Assembly (NCBI GenBank): GCA_007123655.1
Contig: SKKR01000574.1
Span: 1-13,917 of the forward strand
Direction: 5' to 3'
DNA: 13,917 bases
Origin: Thermomicrobiaceae bacterium
GTDB lineage: Bacteria > Chloroflexota > Chloroflexia > Thermomicrobiales > Thermomicrobiaceae
The notes below the pieces were generated by a model. That model was not told where the DNA came from. It searched no databases and saw nothing but the letters and a program-made list of their open reading frames with translations. Positions within the stretch are counted from its first letter, which is position 1. Each line of letters begins with the position of its first letter. A program made the position numbers and the translations under genes. Below, in pieces: positions 1 to 5,556 of this stretch.

Positions 1-100
1 CTGGTGGAACCCGGCGCACTTGTCCTGTGGGATCGATGGTCTCGCCGATACGGGAAGCGAGACGAACAGCCAGCAAGTTCTGATTAACCAGCTTGATCAT
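1..100 (-). CDS. 5' part of an unidentified gene, cut by the left edge
   Basis: An open frame on the minus strand begins with ATG at 100-98 and stays open to base 1. The 33 visible residues begin MIKLVNQNLLAVRLASRIGE. The start was chosen because GGAAAGG (113-107) lies 6 nt upstream. An in-frame ATG at 124-122 has no such site. It is divergent from the triphosphatase gene, with only 44 nt between the two starts, which is a typical arrangement for a promoter-sharing pair. I do not recognise the product from this short N-terminus. It has no signal peptide and no obvious membrane segment. That the frame is coding is an inference from the ribosome-binding site, the absence of stops and the divergent layout. 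Confidence 0.5.
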   Translation of the reverse strand, partial: MIKLVNQNLLAVRLASRIGETIDPTGQVRRVPP

Positions 101-108
101 CAGGCGCC

Positions 109-137
109 TTTCCACAGACGCCATGACGCCGTAGACT
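109..137 (+). promoter_or_regulatory. Putative promoter for a leaderless triphosphatase mRNA
   Basis: TTTCCA (109-114; four of six matches to TTGACA) and TAGACT (132-137; TAnnnT form) are separated by 17 nt. The predicted transcription start is about 144-145, on the ATG at 145. No Shine-Dalgarno precedes that ATG. The message would therefore be leaderless. The -35 overlaps the ribosome-binding site of the divergent gene. This is pattern matching only. Confidence 0.4.
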
Positions 138-144
138 CTGGCAC

Positions 145-711
145 ATGAGCGAACGGAGCCGGGAACAACCACCGAAGCGTATCGAGATCGCAGTCGGATC
201 GAGCAACCCGTCGAAAGTCGGGGCGGTGGAGATGGCCGCGGAGGCATACCTGCCCAACGTGGTCGTCCTGCCGGCCGACGTGGAAAGTGGCGTCCCGGAT
301 CAACCCTGGGGTGACGAACAGACCGCGGCGGGCGCAGAGATGCGCGCCAGAGCGGCGATTCAGGCGCTCGGCACGGAGATCGGTATCGGCGTGGAGTCCG
401 GGGTCGCCGAAGGACCGAATGGTCGGTTGCTGGCCGTCTCCTGGGCCGCCGCGATCGACCAGCACGGCCGGCTGGGGATCGGCGCCAGCGAACGGTTCCC
501 GCTTCCGGCGCAGGTTGCCGAACGCCTGCGAAACGGCAACGAGGAACTTGGCGAGGTCATCGACGAATTGTTGCCGAATACCGCCGGGAGGGCGCGACTG
601 GTCGGCGCGGTAAACGTCGTAACCGGCAGCAGGCGGGATCGACTGGACCTGCTTACTATTGCGGTGATTCACGCCCTGGCCGACATGATTGAACCCTGGC
701 GGACCGGGTGA
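145..711 (+). CDS. YjjX/DUF84-family inosine/xanthosine triphosphatase (non-canonical purine NTPase)
   Basis: 188 aa. Proteins of this family hydrolyse ITP/XTP-type damaged purine nucleotides in the cytosol and keep them out of DNA and RNA. The N-terminal GSSNPSKVGAVEMA (about residues 18-31) is the family's substrate-loop signature. VESGVPDQPWGDEQTAAGAEMRA (about 46-68) matches the second conserved block, and GIGVESGVAEGP (about 79-90) matches the third. The length is close to the usual 170-180 aa, with a short basic N-terminal extension. No Shine-Dalgarno precedes the ATG, and a -10-like TAGACT sits 7 nt upstream, which suggests leaderless translation. The methyltransferase follows after 39 nt on the same strand and may be co-transcribed. 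The family call is secure. The substrate is inferred from the family. Confidence 0.85.
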   Translation: MSERSREQPPKRIEIAVGSSNPSKVGAVEMAAEAYLPNVVVLPADVESGVPDQPWGDEQTAAGAEMRARAAIQALGTEIGIGVESGVAEGPNGRLLAVSWAAAIDQHGRLGIGASERFPLPAQVAERLRNGNEELGEVIDELLPNTAGRARLVGAVNVVTGSRRDRLDLLTIAVIHALADMIEPWRTG

Positions 712-750
712 GCGGCGACTGGCAAACCTGCTGGGAAGTGGGGCCATGGC

Positions 751-1530
751 TTGACAGTCAATCAGTGGGACGCAACGCAGTACAATGAACGGTTCTCGTT
801 CATCTGGCAATACGGGTCCGGATTGCTCGAACTGCTCGAGCCGCAACCGGGAGAACGGATCCTGGATCTCGGCTGTGGAACCGGTCACCTCACCGCCCGG
901 ATCGCTGAGTCTGGCGCGGAGGTCATCGGAATGGACCATTCGGCGGAAATGATCCAGACCGCCCAACAGACGTATCCCGAGATCGAATTTCACCAGTCAG
1001 ACGCGACCAGTTTTTCGTTCAACGAACCGTTCGACGCGGTGTTCTCCAACGCCGTCCTGCATTGGGTGCGGCCACCCGAGCGTGCGATCGAACGGATTCG
1101 CGACGCGTTGAAACCGGGCGGGCGGTTTGTCGCGGAACTTGGCGGACGGGGAAACGTGGAGGGTGTGGTGTCGGCCCTGGTAGCGGAACTCGAACGACAC
1201 GGCGTGCCGGACGCGCGTGATCGCAACCCCTGGTACTTCCCGTCGATCGGGGAGTACGCCGCGTTGCTGGAACATCACGGCCTGGAACCGTCGCTCGCGC
1301 GCCTTTACGAACGCCTGACGCTCCTCCAGGGCGGTGAGGACGGCTTGACGGGCTGGCTCGAGATGTTCGGGGATCCGTTCTTCAGCGGCGTTGACGCGGC
1401 GACCAGACAGACAGTGATCGCGGCGATGTCGGATCGACTCCGACCCACGATGTACCGCGACGGAAGCTGGTACGCGGACTACCGCAGGTTGCAGGTGGTG
1501 GCGCGACGCGGCGGCAAACCATCCCGGTAG
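751..1530 (+). CDS. Class I SAM-dependent methyltransferase (trans-aconitate methyltransferase-like)
   Basis: 259 aa. It has a Rossmann-fold methyltransferase domain in the first half: motif I DLGCGTGHL (39-47), the acidic residue D62 after strand 2 (GMDHS), FDAVFSNAVLHWV (94-106) and LKPGGRFVAELGG (120-132). The NAVLHWV segment and overall layout resemble trans-aconitate 2-methyltransferases and related small-molecule enzymes. The substrate cannot be read from the sequence. The start is TTG at 751, with purine-rich GGGAAGTGGGG (733-743) upstream. The only nearby ATG (746) is out of frame and ends after two codons. The final TAG is part of the GTAG that opens the first REP hairpin, so the C-terminus is set by the repeat. 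The TTG start is less certain than the family. Confidence 0.85.
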   Translation: MTVNQWDATQYNERFSFIWQYGSGLLELLEPQPGERILDLGCGTGHLTARIAESGAEVIGMDHSAEMIQTAQQTYPEIEFHQSDATSFSFNEPFDAVFSNAVLHWVRPPERAIERIRDALKPGGRFVAELGGRGNVEGVVSALVAELERHGVPDARDRNPWYFPSIGEYAALLEHHGLEPSLARLYERLTLLQGGEDGLTGWLEMFGDPFFSGVDAATRQTVIAAMSDRLRPTMYRDGSWYADYRRLQVVARRGGKPSR

Positions 1531-1553
1531 GCGGCGGCCTTCGTGCCGCCGCG
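1527..1553 (+). repeat. REP hairpin 1, type A, forward
   Basis: GTAG (1527-1530) is followed by an 8-bp perfect stem, GCGGCGGC (1531-1538) with GCCGCCGC (1545-1552), and a 6-nt loop CTTCGT. The methyltransferase stop codon TAG is bases 1528-1530. The hairpin sits directly on the 3' end of that mRNA and could also protect or terminate it. Confidence 0.75.
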
Positions 1554-1570
1554 TGTTCCCCATTTCTCAC

Positions 1571-1597
1571 CGCGCGGGCAGGGACGCCCGCGGCTAC
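1571..1597 (-). repeat. REP hairpin 1', type B, inverted
   Basis: Read on the minus strand it starts GTAG (1597-1594). It has a 7-bp perfect stem, 1573-1579 with 1586-1592, and a 6-nt loop. It is paired with hairpin 1 in inverted orientation across a short spacer that contains the segment GTGTTCCCCATTTCTCA. Confidence 0.75.
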
Positions 1598-1625
1598 CAA
1601 CCGACGAGCGTGTCCCCACGATCCC

Positions 1626-1652
1626 GTAGCCGGCGGCCTCCGTGCCGCCGCG
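1626..1652 (+). repeat. REP hairpin 2, type A, forward
   Basis: GTAG (1626-1629) is followed by a 7-bp stem, CGGCGGC (1631-1637) with GCCGCCG (1644-1650), and loop CTCCGT. It lies exactly 99 bp after hairpin 1. The same 17-nt spacer segment follows it, so the A-spacer-B unit is tandemly duplicated. Confidence 0.75.
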
Positions 1653-1669
1653 TGTTCCCCATTTCTCAG

Positions 1670-1696
1670 CGCGCGGGCAGAGACGCCCGCGGCTAC
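1670..1696 (-). repeat. REP hairpin 2', type B, inverted
   Basis: The minus strand reads GTAG (1696-1693) and then a 7-bp perfect stem, 1672-1678 with 1685-1691. It is 99 bp from hairpin 1' and completes the second A/B pair. Confidence 0.75.
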
Positions 1697-1722
1697 CCGA
1701 TTGTCGTGTGCCCAATTCTCAA

Positions 1723-1749
1723 CGCGATGGCAGGGAAACCCGCGGCTAC
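1723..1749 (-). repeat. REP hairpin 3', decayed type B
   Basis: The minus strand has an intact GTAGCCGCGGG, but the stem now carries two mismatches and one G-T wobble. A degenerate copy of the spacer precedes it (GTGTGCCCAATTCTCAA), and no type A partner with GTAG is left. The RAYT stop codon TAG (1748-1746) lies inside this GTAG. Confidence 0.65.
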
Positions 1750-2231
1750 CAGTCAAAATCCTGCAGCTCGTACTCGAACGATCCGAGATACGGATATTCG
1801 TTCCAGTTACGGACGAGACCTGACCGTACAGGGTTTTCAGCAATGTATCTCATCTGCTTCAAAGCATCTTCGTTCTCGCGGAGGATGTGATCGTAATATC
1901 GCGGCTGCCAAATCTTGCCGCGGATTCCGTGTTTCCAGCCGAGTCGCGTTGTCCAGCTCTTGAACTGCTGTAGGAGTTCGATTAGATTCTCGTCGCCTTT
2001 CGACTGCACCAGGAGGTGTAAATGGTCCGGCATGAAACAGTAGATCAGCACACGGTAGCAGTAGCGATCCGCAACATGCCGAAGAGAATTGACACAATCC
2101 CAAACGAAGTCGTGATGGGCGAAGTGCGGTTGCCTCCAACGGGTACAGGTGGTCACCGCGATAGTCTGATCGGAGATCTCGTACATTCCACGATCAAGGC
2201 GTATCCGCTTCTCACGCCGTGGATCTGACAT
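1746..2231 (-). CDS. REP-associated tyrosine transposase (RAYT, IS200-like Y1 HUH family)
   Basis: 161 aa, a normal length for the family. These single-strand DNA endonucleases cut at REP hairpins and are thought to spread REP elements. Visible landmarks are the RIRLDRGMYEISDQ N-terminal segment, the HUH metal site in FMPDHLHLLV (H70, H72), RYYDHILREN (111-120), and YIAENPVRSGLV (129-140), the RAYT signature. Its Y129 is the likely nucleophile, with N133 in the place of the glutamine of IS200 enzymes. The ATG at 2231 has GGAGG 12 nt upstream, a long but usable spacing. The HUH residues and candidate tyrosine are present, so the enzyme looks intact. Its stop codon lies inside a REP GTAG. The family call is very secure. 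Cutting of these particular hairpins is inferred from linkage. Confidence 0.92.
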   Translation of the reverse strand: MSDPRREKRIRLDRGMYEISDQTIAVTTCTRWRQPHFAHHDFVWDCVNSLRHVADRYCYRVLIYCFMPDHLHLLVQSKGDENLIELLQQFKSWTTRLGWKHGIRGKIWQPRYYDHILRENEDALKQMRYIAENPVRSGLVRNWNEYPYLGSFEYELQDFDW

Positions 2232-2319
2232 TCGACCTAGCCGCCTCCAATTTGCACATCCAAAAAGCTATGCGAAACGCAGCCATACTAGCAGAGACTG
2301 AAGATCACCTTCGAGCTCT

Positions 2320-2346
2320 CGCGTGGGCAGGGACGCCCGCGGCTAC
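2320..2346 (-). repeat. REP hairpin 4', type B, upstream of the RAYT gene
   Basis: The minus strand reads GTAG (2346-2343). The 7-bp stem, 2322-2328 with 2335-2341, contains one G-T wobble. It has the same orientation as the RAYT gene and lies 88 nt upstream of its ATG, so the gene is flanked by type B hairpins on both sides. Confidence 0.7.
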
Positions 2347-2397
2347 CAGAGGTGAAATCTGTCGCCCTCGCCGAGCGGGTCCGTCTTACTCGCAACC

Positions 2398-2406
2398 TGT
2401 TAGACT
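2398..2406 (+). promoter_or_regulatory. Putative extended -10 promoter of the TetR gene
   Basis: TGTTAGACT combines the TGn extension with a TAGACT -10. The predicted start near 2413 would give a leader of about 29 nt that carries the AAGGAG at 2428-2433. No convincing -35 was found, as is common with extended -10 sites. The identical TAGACT occurs before the triphosphatase gene. Confidence 0.45.
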
Positions 2407-2441
2407 GAATGGTCAAACGAGTCGATCAAGGAGCTAAACGA

Positions 2442-3050
2442 ATGCCAAATTCAACAACCATGGCGGGCGGGCGCGGGTCACGATCCGGCGCGACGAGGGA
2501 GAAGATCCTGGACGCAGCACTCACGCTCTTTGCCCGGAACGGATTCGATGCCACCGCGACCAAAGACATCGCCGAGCGGGCCGGGGTCCCCAACGGACTG
2601 ATCTTCTATCACTTTTCAACCAAGGAGGAGCTGCTGGATACGCTGGTTCAGGAACGGAGTGTTCTCAATGATCTCGCGCCCCTCCTGGAGTCAATTCAGC
2701 GGGATGACCCCCGGACAATGCTGGAAGCCATCGGCCGGGATTTCTACACCCTGCTACTGAAGCACCGTGAGATGGTTCAGCTCCTGCTCCGGGAAATGCA
2801 CAGCGAGCGTCAGATCGCTCGTCGATTCCGCGAGATGCGTGAGACCGGCATCGGTATGGTAGCCGGGCTGCTGGACGGTCATGTGAAAAACGGACAGCTC
2901 GAACCGGTCGATACGCTGGCGCTGGCGCGGCTCTTCATGTCCGGAGTGGTGCTGACGGCGATCGCGGACAGACCTGATCAACCGGAGGAGTACATCCGGG
3001 CTTCGGTCGACATCGTGCTCAGGGGGATCGAGCGCTCGCCCGACGCCTGA
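2442..3050 (+). CDS. TetR/AcrR-family transcriptional regulator
   Basis: 202 aa, typical size. The N-terminal DNA-binding domain starts at about residue 17 (TREKILDAALTLFARNGFDATATKDIAERAG). The helix-turn-helix covers about residues 38-57 and ends in the usual FYHFSTKEEL. The rest is an all-helical ligand and dimer domain with no recognisable ligand signature. The start was set at ATG 2442 because AAGGAG (2428-2433) lies 8 nt upstream. An ATG at 2409 would add 11 residues but lies upstream of the predicted transcription start. The next gene is convergent, 32 nt beyond the stop, and the upstream neighbour is the repeat island, so context names no target. Autoregulation is likely by family habit, but no clear operator was seen. 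Confidence 0.9.
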   Translation: MPNSTTMAGGRGSRSGATREKILDAALTLFARNGFDATATKDIAERAGVPNGLIFYHFSTKEELLDTLVQERSVLNDLAPLLESIQRDDPRTMLEAIGRDFYTLLLKHREMVQLLLREMHSERQIARRFREMRETGIGMVAGLLDGHVKNGQLEPVDTLALARLFMSGVVLTAIADRPDQPEEYIRASVDIVLRGIERSPDA

Positions 3051-3082
3051 ACGCGGGCCTGTCGCCCTATCGCGCCCTCGAC

Positions 3083-4876
3083 CTAGGTGAAGATACGCCC
3101 TTCGGCTTCCCCGGCATCGGGCTCATCGAGTCCGTCCTCGTGATCATCCTCCGATGTTTCCTCGAACGGGGCCGGTTCGCGCCCCGCTCGTTCAATGGCA
3201 GGTTCGGGTTCGGCTCCGAGCAGTTCGAATCCATCCGGGAGATGCCGTCGAATCTCGGCAACCGTAGCCCGGAAATCGCCGGTCTCCGGCCCTGTCAGGG
3301 TCAGTGTCATCGACGCCCGAGGTATGGGAATCGCGCCGCCTTCGTCGGCGGTCACGACAGCGGGCTCTTCGTGGCGCAGGTCCCCCACAAGTATCGAGAT
3401 GTGATACGCGAGAAGCATCCCGGCGACGAGCACGATCCCGATCAGGTCACCGACCTCCGAGGCGACGCCTTCAGTGGAACGCACACCGAGCAGTATCTGC
3501 AGCCCCTGATACAGGATGATCGAGAGCGCGATCAGCGTTGCCAGCGTGGTCGCCGTCATAATGACGTACACATAGACCCGGCGACTTGTCGCCGTTCGTT
3601 CGAGCTCCGGATTTGCCTCCACCCGTCGTTGAATTCGATACCAGTGCCAGACCCAGACGCTTCCGCCGATCAGGATGAACGAAAGCACCAGGCTGATGCG
3701 CTCGGGAATCCACTGAGGGTCGGTTTCGAGAATCCGGGCCCGCTCGAACGCGTACTCGATGAAGACACCCAGCAGATACGCCAGTCCCCCTGCCGTGAAC
3801 GCCAGCGCGATGAGCGACACCACGTAGCCGTACATCCGGTCAACGGCCAGTTTCCGCGGACCTGACTCGAAGCGTTCAGCTTCAAGCGAAATGATCCGCT
3901 GGTGGATCGCCCAGAAGAGCCCGAACGGAATGGCGATGACGAGCGGGCTCGCGATCCGGGACCACCAGGGATCCGCTACCACGGTTGTTACACCGAACGA
4001 AGCCTTGAGTACCTCGGTGACTCCCAGACTGAGTCCGGCGAGAGTTGCGATGACACTCCCCAGGACGACCAGATAGAGATACGCCCGTCGCAACGCGGAA
4101 CGCTGCTCGTGTGCGCCGCGCCAGTCTTTACGCTCGAGCAGCTGTAGCGACCGGAACCAGTGAAAGCCCCAGACCAACCCTCCAACGAGTACCAGTGACA
4201 CGCCACTCGCGACATTCGTCGCCCACCAGTCGCTGCCGGGCGTGAATTGCGCGACTCCCGCCGCGGCGTCGATCGCGAGTCTCAGCAGGTTCACAGTACC
4301 CGTGAGCATCATCGCGGCGCCGATAAACGCGGCGGCGTACAGCGAGAACCGGACCGGCCAGATTCCCGAGCCCGTCATCTCGACAGAACGTTCATCCCGC
4401 ATCCTGACCACGAAATGGAATACCCAGATCATCAACAACACGGAGAGCAGCGAAACGGAGAATATGACGTCCCCGGCAGTCATCCAGGCTGTCCCGCCCA
4501 GCAACGTGGCAAGGCCAGCCTCCAGGACAGGCACGAGTTGCGTCAGGATGTTGATCGCCGTGATAAGCAGCACCGCCGCGAAAAAAAGCGACCGTACGCC
4601 GCTGGCCCGGTCACTGTCCGGCCGATCCGTATGAGACCAGCGCTCGGCCAGGTACCAGTGCGTCAACCAGACCGGAATGGAGACAGCGAGCAGCGCGAGT
4701 GAGAGGCTCATCGCTTCGCGAACCTCCTCACTCGTGCGCGACACAGACCGCGAATCACCGATCGCGGTCCACGCCTGGCTGATCGCAAGCTCCAGAAGGT
4801 TCGTCAGGCCGAACGCAAACACAAAGAGACTGACGCCCAGGATGAGGTAAACGTAGAGTCTTCGAATCAGGATCAT
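3083..4876 (-). CDS. Twelve-helix membrane protein made of six two-helix repeats (DUF5671-like)
   Basis: 597 aa integral membrane protein. Six units of about 84 residues each contain two hydrophobic helices. Units tend to open with RR-x-Y-x-Y (RRLYVY 5-10, RRAYLY 263-268, RRVYVY 432-437). The second helix of each ends in a W-x-x-H-type motif: H73, H154, H239, H325, H411 and H492, with the tryptophan three residues earlier in the first five. This matches the DUF5671 type of membrane domain, whose function I do not know. Residues 500-597 form a hydrophilic, acidic, proline-rich tail. AGGAAC lies about 6 nt before the ATG. The gene starts 31 nt after the small anchored NTF2-like gene and is probably co-transcribed with it. 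It converges with the TetR gene. Confidence 0.8.
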   Translation of the reverse strand: MILIRRLYVYLILGVSLFVFAFGLTNLLELAISQAWTAIGDSRSVSRTSEEVREAMSLSLALLAVSIPVWLTHWYLAERWSHTDRPDSDRASGVRSLFFAAVLLITAINILTQLVPVLEAGLATLLGGTAWMTAGDVIFSVSLLSVLLMIWVFHFVVRMRDERSVEMTGSGIWPVRFSLYAAAFIGAAMMLTGTVNLLRLAIDAAAGVAQFTPGSDWWATNVASGVSLVLVGGLVWGFHWFRSLQLLERKDWRGAHEQRSALRRAYLYLVVLGSVIATLAGLSLGVTEVLKASFGVTTVVADPWWSRIASPLVIAIPFGLFWAIHQRIISLEAERFESGPRKLAVDRMYGYVVSLIALAFTAGGLAYLLGVFIEYAFERARILETDPQWIPERISLVLSFILIGGSVWVWHWYRIQRRVEANPELERTATSRRVYVYVIMTATTLATLIALSIILYQGLQILLGVRSTEGVASEVGDLIGIVLVAGMLLAYHISILVGDLRHEEPAVVTADEGGAIPIPRASMTLTLTGPETGDFRATVAEIRRHLPDGFELLGAEPEPAIERAGREPAPFEETSEDDHEDGLDEPDAGEAEGRIFT

Positions 4877-4907
4877 GACACGTTCCTGTCACGGATCACC
4901 GGTGGAC

Positions 4908-5357
4908 TCACCAACCGATGAATGGATCATCGACTTTCCACTCCGCATCGTCGCGAACGACCGGAACGACCTCCCTGCGTCTCAAGCGGTCCAGGCCGAA
5001 CGGGCCGCCGCCGGAGTACTCTAAGGTCAGCTCAACTGTTGCCCGGTCATCGCTGACGTCAACCCCGGTCAACCGAATTCGCCACTCCGGCTCCTGCATG
5101 TAGTTGAATCGCATGTAGTCCCGCAGATCAGCCTCGGAAACGTCCCGCTGCGCGCTTGGGGAAAGCATCTCGTAGGCGCGGTCAACGTCGCGATCGCGCA
5201 CCGCCTGAACGTATTCCCGCACGGTATGCTCCGGAGTTCCGGGGTCATACGTTTCAGCGTCGTCCGGCGCCGCGATGAGTACGAAAGTAGCAGCGACGAC
5301 GGAGATGACCAGCATTCCCGCCGCGATGACTAGGATAGAGCGGAGTGGATCAGACAC
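4908..5357 (-). CDS. Small membrane-anchored NTF2/DUF4878-like protein
   Basis: 149 aa from GTG at 5357, chosen because AGGA lies 7 nt upstream (5368-5365). The frame extends upstream to an ATG at 5450 and beyond, but no ribosome-binding site is visible there and the extra residues look random. Layout: one membrane helix (about 6-30), then an extracytoplasmic domain with PGTPEHTVREYVQAVRDRDVDRAYEMLSP, the first helix pattern of NTF2-like/DUF4878 folds, and a final beta-rich part ending in VRDDAEWKVDDPFIGW. Such domains often bind small ligands or act as extracytoplasmic accessory modules. No catalytic residues are evident. It lies immediately upstream of the six-repeat membrane protein, so it may be a partner subunit (inference). 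Confidence 0.7.
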   Translation of the reverse strand: MSDPLRSILVIAAGMLVISVVAATFVLIAAPDDAETYDPGTPEHTVREYVQAVRDRDVDRAYEMLSPSAQRDVSEADLRDYMRFNYMQEPEWRIRLTGVDVSDDRATVELTLEYSGGGPFGLDRLRRREVVPVVRDDAEWKVDDPFIGW

Positions 5358-5556
5358 GAGTGATTCCTGTTCCGCACGGTCGGAATCCGGGCTGGAAGCG
5401 ATGCCGAGGCAAGCCGCATGGCTGCCCGATCGAGCACCGCTGGATCGCATTATCAGATCAGACGCGTTGTAAACATAACACGTCTCGGGAACTTTGGTTT
5501 CAGCGTTGCTACAAGCTGGCACCAGCGTCTGCAGTGCGCCGGTGCACTATCGGGGT

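Larger units (their letters stand above)
1527..2346. mobile_element. REPtron-like island: RAYT gene with flanking REP hairpins
   Basis: This composite unit holds five REP-like hairpins (1527-1749), the RAYT transposase gene (minus strand, 1746-2231) and a sixth hairpin upstream of that gene (2320-2346). Each hairpin carries GTAG at its 5' end, the hallmark of REPs recognised by RAYT enzymes. The sequence is visibly less GC-rich than its neighbours: 1801-1860 is 48% GC, while 1141-1200 in the methyltransferase is 67%. This is consistent with acquisition or different selection. No target-site duplication or terminal inverted repeats were found. RAYTs are usually single-copy and do not move like insertion sequences. 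Confidence 0.75.

Noticed and set aside
100..993. Minus-strand open frame of 297 codons across the triphosphatase and methyltransferase genes
   Set aside because: It is antisense to two genes with clear family motifs. It is rich in Arg/Pro/Gly without any domain, so it is a composition artefact.
1527..1749. Short tandem repeats considered as a CRISPR array
   Set aside because: There are only two full units, the 'spacers' are themselves repeated, the repeats alternate in orientation, and no cas genes are present.
1382..1963. Several open frames through the REP cluster with repeated peptide units
   Set aside because: The peptide repeats come from the DNA hairpin repeats. No family or start signal supports them.
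2401..2436. GACT...AGTC inverted repeat as a TetR operator
   Set aside because: The arms are only 4 bp and 13 nt apart, which is expected by chance.
3140..3865. Plus-strand open frame of 241 codons under the six-repeat membrane protein
   Set aside because: It is an Arg/His/Asp-rich shadow of a hydrophobic coding sequence, with no motif or ribosome-binding support.
5430..5480. GATAAT/TTTACA promoter on the minus strand before the NTF2-like gene
   Set aside because: The hexamers are good, but the spacing is only 13 nt, too short for a standard promoter.
5358..5522. Longer N-terminus for the small NTF2-like protein (ATG at 5450 or further upstream)
   Set aside because: No ribosome-binding site is visible there and the added residues are without pattern. 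The GTG at 5357 has a well-spaced AGGA and begins just before the membrane helix.
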